Source: JAPOXR01 sp964291445
Lineage (GTDB): Bacteria; Pseudomonadota; Alphaproteobacteria; Rhodobacterales; Rhodobacteraceae
Assembly (NCBI GenBank): GCA_964291445.2
Contig: OZ219864.1
Coordinates: forward strand, 248,001-312,000
Direction: 5' to 3'
DNA: 64,000 nt
The notes below the pieces were generated by a model, which saw only the letters and a program-made list of their open reading frames with translations, was not told the DNA's origin and made no database searches. Shown piece after piece: positions 27,446-34,809 of the stretch (within the stretch, counting starts at the first letter, position 1; every line of letters begins with the position of its first letter). The position numbers and the translations under genes are program-made.

Positions 27446-28245
27446 CTTTGCTGGTCCTTCCGCATGAACAGGGCCTGGGCGGCAATGCCAAGCGCCATCG
27501 AGAAGCCGAACACCATGACGCCAATGGCATTGATTGCCGGATCGAACCCGGTCACCAGCGTCGTCCAGATCTTGATGGGAAGCGTGATCGAGAAATTGGT
27601 CAGGAAATAGGCGATGACAAACTCGTCAAAGGCAAAGGTAAAGGTGATGATCAGCGTGGCGAAGATGGCGACACGGCAGGATGGTATGACGATTTCGACA
27701 ATGGCGCGACCCCGCGAGGCTCCGAGCGACCAGGCCGCTTCCTCGTGGCTCTTCGGGATCTGCGCGATCCGGTTGCGCAGGTTCAGAACCGCCAGCGGCA
27801 GCACGTAAAGAACCTGCCCGACATAGACCAGCCCCAGCGAGGGCTCGAAACCGATGGACACGAAATAGAGGCGCAGGCCGATGCCGATGAGAATCAGCGG
27901 TACGGCAAGCGGCGCCAGCACGAACAGCGTGACCGCCGTCTTGCCGGGGAAGCGCGCATTGACGAGCGAGTAGGCACACATGAAGGCGATGGCAGTAGCC
28001 GACACGCTGACTGCCGACGCAATAACGACGCTGTTCAGCAGCCCGGACAGATACTGCGAGTCGTGGAACACGCGTCCGAACCAGGCCAGCGTGAATTCCC
28101 GGAACGGCATGACCTGGTAACGGCCGCTATTGAAGGAAAACACCGCCATCACCACGATCGGGAGATAGATTGTCGCCGTGACCGCCAGGAACAGAAGGCC
28201 GAGCCAGTTGCGGCCGATTGCCAGCTTGCGAACCAGGTCCACCAT
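27442..28245 (-). CDS. ABC importer permease (PotC-like)
   Basis: This 267-residue integral membrane protein has about six hydrophobic segments. Its coupling (EAA) loop reads IPKSHEEAAWSLGASRGRAIVEIVIP, typical of binding-protein-dependent permeases of the spermidine/putrescine group. It pairs with the PotB-like permease encoded one base upstream. Confidence 0.9.
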   Translation of the reverse strand: MVDLVRKLAIGRNWLGLLFLAVTATIYLPIVVMAVFSFNSGRYQVMPFREFTLAWFGRVFHDSQYLSGLLNSVVIASAVSVSATAIAFMCAYSLVNARFPGKTAVTLFVLAPLAVPLILIGIGLRLYFVSIGFEPSLGLVYVGQVLYVLPLAVLNLRNRIAQIPKSHEEAAWSLGASRGRAIVEIVIPSCRVAIFATLIITFTFAFDEFVIAYFLTNFSITLPIKIWTTLVTGFDPAINAIGVMVFGFSMALGIAAQALFMRKDQQR

Positions 28246-28246
28246 G

Positions 28247-29152
28247 TCACTCCTGCAGGCGGACCTGGCGGCGGACCAGCGCCAGCGGCATGGCGGAAAC
28301 CAGCACCACCCCCATCAGGATGGCGGCGAATGTCGCCGCCATCGGCAGGTCGTAGGTTCCCTTCAGCGTGCTCAGCATCAGCTGCGCAAGGACCGGCTTG
28401 AATCCGCCGCCGAGCAGCGTCGGCACCGCGTAGTCTCCGACGCAGATGATGAATGTCAGCACCGCACCAATGATCCAGCCGGGGAGACTCAAGGGAAGGA
28501 CAACCTCGACGAAGCCGCGCCACTCGCTGCCGCCAAGGTCCCGGTTCGCCTCGAGGAGGCGCGGATCGATGGTGACCATGACACTGAAGATCATCAGCGT
28601 GATCAACATGATGCCGAACAATGCCAGGCCGAAGGTCGATGCCGCCATGGTATAGAGAAACCCGAGTTCGACGGGTTGGCCGAAGAGCCTGGCAAGCGCG
28701 TAGGCGATGACACCGCTGTCGGAGAGCACCAGCTGCCAGGAAAAGGCGCGGATCGTGAAGCTTGTCCAGAACGGCGCCAGCAACAGGAAGAGCAGCAGGA
28801 GTCGGCGCTTCGGATTCACCCCGTAGGTCAGGAACCATGCCAGCGGGTAGGCAATGACGGATGCCAGCATCACGGCGGCAGATGCCAGCAGGATGCTGCG
28901 CACGAGCGCATCGGTAAACCGGTCATTGGCAAAGAAGGCCGCGTAGTTGGACAGCGTCAACCCGCCATGGTCGGTGCCGGTAAGGCTGAGGCCGATGGTG
29001 TAGCCGATGGGAACGACGAAGAACCCGCCCATGAGGATCACGGCAGGAAGAATTCCGTACCATAGATTGGCAACCGGGGCACGCCTTCGGGCGGGGGCAA
29101 TTGGCACGGTCTGGTCGGGGTTGTGTCGCACGGTCTCGCCGATACCTACCAT
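28247..29152 (-). CDS. ABC importer permease (PotB-like)
   Basis: This 301-residue permease has an N-terminal hydrophobic segment (GILPAVILMGGFFVVPIGYTIGL), a periplasmic loop, and five further membrane segments. The EAA-type loop is DPRLLEANRDLGGSEWRGFVEVVLP. It overlaps the end of the cyclase-family gene by seven bases. With the PotC-like partner it would form the membrane channel for the solute-binding protein encoded at 30.6-31.7 kb. Confidence 0.9.
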   Translation of the reverse strand: MVGIGETVRHNPDQTVPIAPARRRAPVANLWYGILPAVILMGGFFVVPIGYTIGLSLTGTDHGGLTLSNYAAFFANDRFTDALVRSILLASAAVMLASVIAYPLAWFLTYGVNPKRRLLLLFLLLAPFWTSFTIRAFSWQLVLSDSGVIAYALARLFGQPVELGFLYTMAASTFGLALFGIMLITLMIFSVMVTIDPRLLEANRDLGGSEWRGFVEVVLPLSLPGWIIGAVLTFIICVGDYAVPTLLGGGFKPVLAQLMLSTLKGTYDLPMAATFAAILMGVVLVSAMPLALVRRQVRLQE

Positions 29153-30486
29153 TCTAGCGCCACGACACGCATCGGCGCACCATCCACGCAGGTCGTCTTT
29201 AACGGCACCGCCAGGAGAAACGGGCGTTCCCGGTCCAGGCGACCCAGATCCCTCAAATCCTCGACGAACGGAATGCCGGCAGCAAAGACCGCGTGATGGG
29301 TGACGAACTCCTCGTTGTAAACATGGCGATCCGGCATTTCACGGGCAATGTAGTCCTGCGGAAAGTCGAGGCAGACTGCCGCCGGCTCCAGGGACGTGAT
29401 CCACCTGGCCGCCTCCGGCTCGAGATTCGGAGCCTTGAGGTGCCATTCCCGGCTTTCGTAGCCAAGCCTGTTGGTCAGATCGCTGCGCAGAACCAGGCGG
29501 TCGCCCGGTCGGAGGCGGTCGCCGAGCCTCTCGGCGAGCAGTTCCCGTGTAATCGGAAACGGCAGTTCCAAATCCGAAAAATCGGCGATGACCGCGTCGC
29601 CGATGAACAGGTCAAGCCCTTCATTCGGCAGATCATGGATCGTGGCGCCGCCCTTCCGCATGTGGCAGGGCGCATCGCAATGGGTAAAGCCATGCCCGGT
29701 GATCAGGAGGTGGGTCTCCTCCATGTCGTCGTCAGCAGCAAAACTCCTGCCCTGGTCGACATCGATTCTCCAGCGCCAGTGATTGAAGAACGGCACCGAC
29801 AAATCGACAATGCGGGGCGTATCTGATGGCCAGGAACGCATGGCGATCGGCCGGCACGGTGCGGTTGCAGATTCGGGAATGGACACCGGCAAAGCGGCCA
29901 AGAACACCTCGTCGCCTTCGATGGCGCCGAAATTCGTGCAGTTTTCCGTCAACAACAGCCCTTCGGCATGGAGCGCCAACCGGAAATCCCCGTTCGGGTT
30001 GCGGTATCCCCCTTCGCCTTCGGGACGCCTCGCCGGGATGTCATCGCAGGACAGATCCACCGCCACATGCGTGAAGCCGGCTTTCGCAATCGCTGCCGCG
30101 CAATCGGGCAGGAACCGGGGAGCAAGCCGCCAGTATTCCGGCTTGCGGTTGTGAACCGACTCCGCGTGCCCGCTCCGCAGGACGAGAATGTTGCGCCTGG
30201 ACCGACCGGGGCAAGCAGCGGCAATTGCTGCCCGGTCGATGACCTCCAGGCCGGTCACATCGAGGATCCGCGCAACACCGGCGAATGCCTGCAGCGGATA
30301 GTCGTCGAGACATCTTCCGCCGTGCATCCGCCATCCGGGGGCAGATGTGAAGCTGAACCCGCTGCCGTGCCACTTGTAGCCGAACTCCTGGAACTCGTCG
30401 CCGCGATGATAGGATTGGGACACGAACGGGGTGCTGGTCCAGAGCCAATGCGGCTCCATGCATTGCGAACAATCAATGATGTTCAT
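29146..30486 (-). CDS. Double-domain cyclase-family (kynurenine formamidase-like) hydrolase
   Basis: This 446-residue protein looks like two copies of the roughly 210-residue cyclase fold in tandem. The C-terminal copy starts near residue 215 (DTPRIVDLSVPFFNHWRW). It holds a metal-binding stretch GHGFTHCDAPCHM, corresponding to the family HxGTHxDxPxH, and ends with LDFPQDY and a catalytic-type His region (THHAVFAAGIPFVEDL). The N-terminal copy keeps the overall layout (MHGGRCLDDYPLQAFAGVARILDVTG, VAVDLSCDDIP) but lacks the His/Asp metal site, so it may be structural. The family hydrolyses N-formyl or cyclic amides and lactones. Start ATG at 30486. Confidence 0.78.
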   Translation of the reverse strand: MNIIDCSQCMEPHWLWTSTPFVSQSYHRGDEFQEFGYKWHGSGFSFTSAPGWRMHGGRCLDDYPLQAFAGVARILDVTGLEVIDRAAIAAACPGRSRRNILVLRSGHAESVHNRKPEYWRLAPRFLPDCAAAIAKAGFTHVAVDLSCDDIPARRPEGEGGYRNPNGDFRLALHAEGLLLTENCTNFGAIEGDEVFLAALPVSIPESATAPCRPIAMRSWPSDTPRIVDLSVPFFNHWRWRIDVDQGRSFAADDDMEETHLLITGHGFTHCDAPCHMRKGGATIHDLPNEGLDLFIGDAVIADFSDLELPFPITRELLAERLGDRLRPGDRLVLRSDLTNRLGYESREWHLKAPNLEPEAARWITSLEPAAVCLDFPQDYIAREMPDRHVYNEEFVTHHAVFAAGIPFVEDLRDLGRLDRERPFLLAVPLKTTCVDGAPMRVVALEW

Positions 30487-30522
30487 GCGCGGATTCCGGC
30501 CTCGGGAAATCAACATGAAGAA

Positions 30523-30564
30523 GGACCGAACGCCCCGCCAGTTTCAGGCGGCTGCGTTCGGTCC
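30523..30564 (-). promoter_or_regulatory. Strong intercistronic stem-loop after the solute-binding protein gene
   Basis: GGACCGAACGC at 30523-30533 pairs perfectly with GCGTTCGGTCC at 30554-30564, and GCC/GGC pair inside, leaving a small loop. It sits between the solute-binding protein stop (30578) and the cyclase start (30486). Without a U-tract it is more likely an mRNA-stabilising or attenuating hairpin that keeps binding-protein levels above those of the downstream enzymes and permeases than a full terminator. Confidence 0.75.
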
Positions 30565-30577
30565 GCTGCGGGTTTCG

Positions 30578-31717
30578 TCAGAGGTTCTTGAAGTTCTCCC
30601 AGGCGTCAAGCCATTCCTGCCTGTTGTCAGGAGCTTTCCTGGGCGACAGGTTGGCCATGAACACCTCGTCGAACCGGTCGAGATCCACTAGGTTCAGCAA
30701 CTCCCGCTTGTCGTCGGGCAGCAGTTCCGCCGCCTTCCTGTTCGGAACCATGCTGTAATAGGTCTTGGCGATCGCCAGCATCGACTGGAATCTCGGCCCG
30801 GCCACGTATTGCACGAACTTGACGGCATTCTCCATGCGCGGCGTGTTCGCGGCGATGCAGACCGCCTGGTCCCAGGTCACCCCGCCTTCCACCGGCACCC
30901 GCGCCTTGAATGGCAGCCCATCATCGTACATTCCGGCCTGGACCCATTCTCCGGCGATTGCCAGATCGTAGCTACCCCCGGCCATTGCCTGGATGACCTG
31001 CGAGGTATTGCCGACCAGGCCAACCTGCGGACGCAGGCTGTTCAAGCGCTCAACGAGGGCTCCAAAGGCGGCGGCGTCAAGATCGTAGGGCTGGGGATTG
31101 CCGTTGTATTTCGACAGGCAGCCCATGTTCGGCAGGAACCAGTCGAAGAGCGCAACCCGGCCCGATACGGCGCTGTCCCACAGCACCGAATAGCTGGCGA
31201 CATCCTCCTCGGAGAATTTCTCGTGGTTGTAGGTGATGCCGTAATAGCCGAACCGGTTCACGAGACCGTACATCCTGCCATCGACGAAGCATGGCGGCCA
31301 GTTGGCGATGATCTCGAAATAGTCATCGAGGGGGTAGTCGCCAGGATTGAGTTCAAGCAGCAGACCATCCCGCGCCGCCTGCGGCACGTAGGCGCTGGTC
31401 GGCGTGATGATGTCGAAAGTCCCGGCCGGTGACGAGCCGATGAGGGCCACCATTTCCTCGTCCGATCCGTCGTGGATCTTGAGGTTGACCTTGATGCCGG
31501 TGCTGTCCTCGAAAGCGTCGAGCATACCGGGCTCCTCGTACCCCCCAAAAGCCAGCACGTTCACCTCGCCCGCCTGCGCCGAGGCGCGGCCGGGCAGCAG
31601 CCAGGGTGCGGCCAGGGCTGCGCCGCCGAGCGCCACCCCCTTGCCGGCCGTGTCAAGGACCCTCCGGCGCGTCCACAGCCTGGGCTCCGGAGTGTTGCGT
31701 TTCGTGCGATCGGACAT
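30578..31717 (-). CDS. Tat-exported solute-binding protein (PotD/PotF-like)
   Basis: This 379-residue protein has a twin-arginine type leader (TRRRVLDTAGKGVALGGAALAAPWLLPGRASA) followed by a polyamine-family binding-protein fold. It includes VLAFGGYEEPGMLDAFEDSTGI, IITPTSAYVPQAARDGLL and the EGGVTWDQAVCIAANTPRMENAVKF region. It is the first gene of the operon and has a strong ribosome-binding site (AAAGGAGGA). It captures the substrate in the periplasm for the PotB/C-like permeases. Resemblance to polyamine binders suggests a cationic ligand; the real ligand is unknown. Confidence 0.88.
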   Translation of the reverse strand: MSDRTKRNTPEPRLWTRRRVLDTAGKGVALGGAALAAPWLLPGRASAQAGEVNVLAFGGYEEPGMLDAFEDSTGIKVNLKIHDGSDEEMVALIGSSPAGTFDIITPTSAYVPQAARDGLLLELNPGDYPLDDYFEIIANWPPCFVDGRMYGLVNRFGYYGITYNHEKFSEEDVASYSVLWDSAVSGRVALFDWFLPNMGCLSKYNGNPQPYDLDAAAFGALVERLNSLRPQVGLVGNTSQVIQAMAGGSYDLAIAGEWVQAGMYDDGLPFKARVPVEGGVTWDQAVCIAANTPRMENAVKFVQYVAGPRFQSMLAIAKTYYSMVPNRKAAELLPDDKRELLNLVDLDRFDEVFMANLSPRKAPDNRQEWLDAWENFKNL

Positions 31718-31780
31718 GTCTGGTTCCTCCTTTCCGATTGGAATTCAGGCACCTGCGGCGCCGGTTCCACCACTTGTATT

Positions 31781-31797
31781 TTGTCTACAATTTAGAC
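31781..31797. promoter_or_regulatory. Candidate GntR (FCD) operator upstream of the solute-binding protein gene
   Basis: TTGTCTACAA (31781-31790) is a near-perfect palindrome of the TTGTxTACAA kind bound by several FCD-type GntR regulators. It overlaps a second dyad, GTCTA-N5-TAGAC, at 31783-31797. It lies about 65 bases upstream of the start of the gene at 31717, where a repressor could block the promoter. Assignment to the GntR gene at 23.9 kb is inference, and the element was not found in the ATPase/GntR spacer. Confidence 0.4.
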
Positions 31798-31838
31798 CCT
31801 CAAGATGCGTGATCTACGAAGACCTGTCAAGAAGAATA

Positions 31839-31882
31839 GATTGCGGTTGGCCAAGGCAAATCACACCCGATTGCGGTTGGCC
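31839..31882. repeat. 14-base direct repeat, period 30
   Basis: GATTGCGGTTGGCC occurs at 31839-31852 and again at 31869-31882, a 30-base period close to three helical turns. The region between the solute-binding protein gene and the HigA remnant (31718-32036) holds no coding sequence that I can recognise. The repeats may be a regulator site or a duplication scar. Confidence 0.6.
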
Positions 31883-32036
31883 CTGTCCAGAACCCGCCAG
31901 TAGCCCAGACTCTGACCGTCCGTCGTTTCTGGTGCTGCGTCGGCACCGATTTCCTGAACTGATCCGTGCTGTTTCGGAAGATGATTCCCGCAATTCGCCG
32001 ATCTGACACTCTTGAGACCCCGCCGGTGGCGGTCGA

Positions 32037-32298
32037 TCATGCCGCCGCAAACCGCTCCACGGCGATTGCGCCGACCCGGTCATGTGTCTGCCGGAGGTCG
32101 TGCGCCAGCTGCATTCCCAGCCAGGCCTCCGATGTCGAGCCAAGCGCCTTCGACAACCGGATCGCCATCTCCACCGAGATGCCGGCGCCATCGTCAATCA
32201 AACCGGGAGTGCGCCTGCCTGACCCGCGTGCCGGTGAGCCTCATCGGTTCCAGGCATTGCCGCTTCACGATGTTGCCCGGATACGGCAGTTTGTTCAT
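32037..32298 (-). pseudogene. Decayed HigA-type antitoxin
   Basis: From ATG at 32298 the frame reads MNKLPYPGNIVKRQCLEPMRLTGTRV, the usual HigA opening. It then runs into a stop after a few unrelated codons. A second frame further down reads GISVEMAIRLSKALGSTSEA followed by WLGMQLAHDLRQTHD, the normal HigA C-terminal half, ending at 32037. About 25-30 codons covering the helix-turn-helix are missing, so DNA binding must be lost. Confidence 0.75.
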
Positions 32299-32420
32299 GT
32301 TCGTAGTCTGTCTCCCCGATGGAAGTCCGCGCAATCGACATCCACTGCCATTCCATCCTCGAGCCGAAAGGTGATGCGTCAGCTGCCCAACAGGCTGCGA
32401 TCACGGTTGCCCGGAAAGTC
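32295..32420 (-). pseudogene. C-terminal remnant of a HigB-type toxin
   Basis: The frame ending with TGA at 32295-32297 reads RITFRLEDGMAVDVDCADFH, the C-terminal strand pair of HigB/RelE toxins (family form NWRxTFRFEDGDAxDVDYEDYH). It stops overlapping the antitoxin ATG in an ATGA arrangement, as in intact higBA operons. Directly upstream is an in-frame TGA at 32379-32381 where a tryptophan codon is expected. Further upstream the sequence does not resemble the toxin. Confidence 0.7.
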
Positions 32421-32639
32421 GCCTGCAATCAATGCGGCGACGTACTCAATTTCGGACGGGATGGTCGCATTCGCGGGCACGATTCCCGTGGAAACAACCC
32501 CTAGTTGCCGTCCGGGTAGCGCCATTTTCCACATGGCCTGGCAAGGTCACCATCATGACAGGGACACGATCCCTGTCCGGCAACTCCCGCCAGCGGCGAA
32601 AAATTGCCGTCGCTTACGCAATGGCACCGGAAGCACCCG

Positions 32640-33002
32640 AACGGAGACAAATGACCGCAACTGACCGGTTTGCGTGCCTGCACCGGCTGCCTGACATGGT
32701 CCTGGATTTCTCCTCACCGACCACGGTTAGCGGGATCTCCTGGGCAAGCCGCACTCTGTCTCCGGGAGCTGCGGCGGAGACGGGTCCGGGTGACAACGGT
32801 GCCGTTTCAGGCAGGAAGTACCGGGCCCAATCCGTGTCAGGCGCCGATCTTCCACCATGGCCTTCAAGCGATACTGCGCCGTTCGAAGCGGGGTGGCGGC
32901 GTGCAAGGCATCCGCAATCCGTGTTGCTGTCATGCCCCCTGGACGCTGCCGCACCGCCTCCTCGATTTCCCGGAGCTTCCCTTCGTGAATTCGCCTTGCC
33001 AA
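32640..33002 (-). pseudogene. Frameshifted N-terminal fragment of a Fic-family protein
   Basis: From TTG at 33002 the frame encodes an N-terminal winged-helix segment (RIHEGKLREIEEAVRQRPGG, then ADALHAATPLRTAQYRLKAMVED). After a frameshift near 32832 it continues in a second frame (ARYFLPETAPLSPGPVSAAAPGD). After another shift it continues as RQPVQARKPV near 32670. The order of these pieces matches the opening of a group of Fic proteins with an N-terminal HTH, as I remember the family; the Fic motif HxFx(D/E)GNGR itself is absent because the gene is truncated. Fic identity is therefore moderate, while the decayed-gene call is firmer. Confidence 0.55.
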
Positions 33003-33265
33003 ATCGTCTCCCTTGATTGCGTATTAAGGCCCTATGCGCAATTATTCAGCTCTATGCGCAATGTCGTAGATGTAGGCGCAATTCTCAATCCTGTGCGCAA
33101 ACTTGCAGCCCGCAACGAGGATCGGGGAATACCGAACCTCCGAGGTGCTTTGGCACGACGGACCCCGGGCTGGCGGATGATCCGTCCATGGCCTATCGTC
33201 TCGACCTGGCCGGTCAGCTGGGGCGGCTATCCTGGCAACAACTGCGGCAAATCGAGGAACACGCC

Positions 33266-34216
33266 TTGACCCTTTCGACATTTGCATCGGGCGCGGCCCG
33301 AGCCATGTTCGCCGGTCTGTCGGCTGCCCTGCTGCTGGCGGCGAGTTCACCGGAACCTGCACATGCGCAGGATCACCTGGACGGAACACCGCGCATCGCC
33401 GTGGTCTCCGCCTTTGCTCCCGAGTTGGAGATTCTCAAGGCGGAGCTGCAGGACCGGTCGGCGTATTCGGCGAGTGGCGTGGAATTCTCGACCGGTGTGC
33501 TGGAAGGCCGCAAGGTGGTGTTGTTCCTGAGCGGGATCAGTGTCGTCAACGCGGCGATGACGGCGCAGTTGGCGCTGGACCGGTTTGCCATCGAGGGGAT
33601 CATGTTCTCCGGCATCGCCGGCGGTGTCGATCCAACACTGGGCATCGGCGATGTGGTGATCGCCGAGCGCTGGGGGCAATACCTGGAAATGCTGTTCGCC
33701 CGAGAGGTCGATGGCGGTTGGGCGACGGTGCCGTTCTTCGAATACCCCTACGGGAATTTCGGCATGATGTTCCCGCGCCCGGTCACGGTGACCGGGACCG
33801 ATGGGCCCGAGACCCGCTTCTGGTTCCCGGCGGACGAAGCACTGCTGGCGGCGGCGCGGCGTACGGCAGAAGAGACCACGCTAACGCAATGCACATCGGA
33901 GGGGCGCTGCCTCGACCAGATGCCACACATCACCGTCGGCGGCTCCGGGGTCTCCGGCGGGGTATTCGTTGACAATGCGGCATTCCGTGAATGGGTTTTC
34001 GGGACTTTCGGTGCCCGGCTCCTCGACATGGAAAGCGCGGCCATGGCCCACGTCGCCTACGCCAATGACGTGCCCTTCATTGCAGTGCGCAGTCTCGCCG
34101 ACCTCGCCGGCGGCGGGCCAGGCGAGAACCGGATGGAGATTTTCCTCGAGCTTGCCGCCGGCAACGCGGCAGCTGTGGTCAAGGCGATGCTGCGTGAGCT
34201 GCCTGGCCAGGACTGA
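33266..34216 (+). CDS. Exported nucleosidase/purine-phosphorylase-family protein (MTA/SAH nucleosidase-like)
   Basis: The mature part has the PNP_UDP fold: IAVVSAFAPELEIL, VVLFLSGISVVNAAMTAQLALDRF, FSGIAGGVDPTLGIGDVVIAERW, LLDMESAAMAHVAY (ribose-binding Met-Glu) and FIAVRSLADLAG with the catalytic aspartate. Unlike cytosolic Pfs enzymes it begins with an apparent signal peptide (FAGLSAALLLAASSPEPAHAQ). Start TTG at 33266 has GAGGAA upstream and a basic n-region; ATG at 33305 is an alternative. It would release a base from a nucleoside or thionucleoside in the periplasm. It is 80-90 residues longer than Pfs, with an insert around WATVPFFEYPYGNFGMMFPRP. Confidence 0.82.
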   Translation: MTLSTFASGAARAMFAGLSAALLLAASSPEPAHAQDHLDGTPRIAVVSAFAPELEILKAELQDRSAYSASGVEFSTGVLEGRKVVLFLSGISVVNAAMTAQLALDRFAIEGIMFSGIAGGVDPTLGIGDVVIAERWGQYLEMLFAREVDGGWATVPFFEYPYGNFGMMFPRPVTVTGTDGPETRFWFPADEALLAAARRTAEETTLTQCTSEGRCLDQMPHITVGGSGVSGGVFVDNAAFREWVFGTFGARLLDMESAAMAHVAYANDVPFIAVRSLADLAGGGPGENRMEIFLELAAGNAAAVVKAMLRELPGQD

Positions 34217-34809
34217 AGGCGCATGGTCGCCCATCCGCGCAATGCCGGCTCCTTCCGAGCTACCGGCAATGCCCCGCACCGGGATCTCCCGAGCCTGGTG
34301 TCGACGTTTCCCTGTCACCCGCGGCCGTCAGTTGGCCGCACGCCCGCTGCAATTGCGGCCGACGATTGCGGGCCCTCACCGGAGTTCTGCTCGATGTCTG
34401 CAAGGGCGGCAACCTGCCTTGCTCGCTGCTCCACGAATTTGCAGCAAACCCTGTTTCCGGGTCGCTGCAACTTTCAGGAGCTCCAGGTCAACCTACTACC
34501 CCAACACTGCCGAAATCATGTCTTTCTCGCTGGTACAGGGTGCAAGTGACCACTACGCCAATTCAACGGTGGTGGGGTACGAGGAGCCTGTGGGAATAGT
34601 GGGATTTACAGCCAGGTCCATGAGTTACGAATTCTTGTACATTGGCTTCGGGCCGGGTCGTATCTGTGGACCGCAATCGACATTATCGCATTCTTCAGCA
34701 GATAATGTCATGAAAGGATCGGGCAGATCGCTTCACCCGAACCTCGACGAGGGTGGTCGAATGGGTGATTTTCAGCCCACAGGATTGGAATACGCTGACG
34801 GAGAGTGCC
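34217..34809. other. Intergenic stretch without a recognised gene
   Basis: No open frame here has family resemblance. The last part is more AT-rich and probably carries the promoter of the gene at 34810. The final 17 bases hold GGAGAG, which sets that start. Confidence 0.5.

Noticed and set aside
33188..33265. Start of the nucleosidase gene at the ATG at 33188
   Set aside because: It would put 26 hydrophilic residues before the signal peptide; the TTG at 33266 has a better ribosome-binding site and leader.
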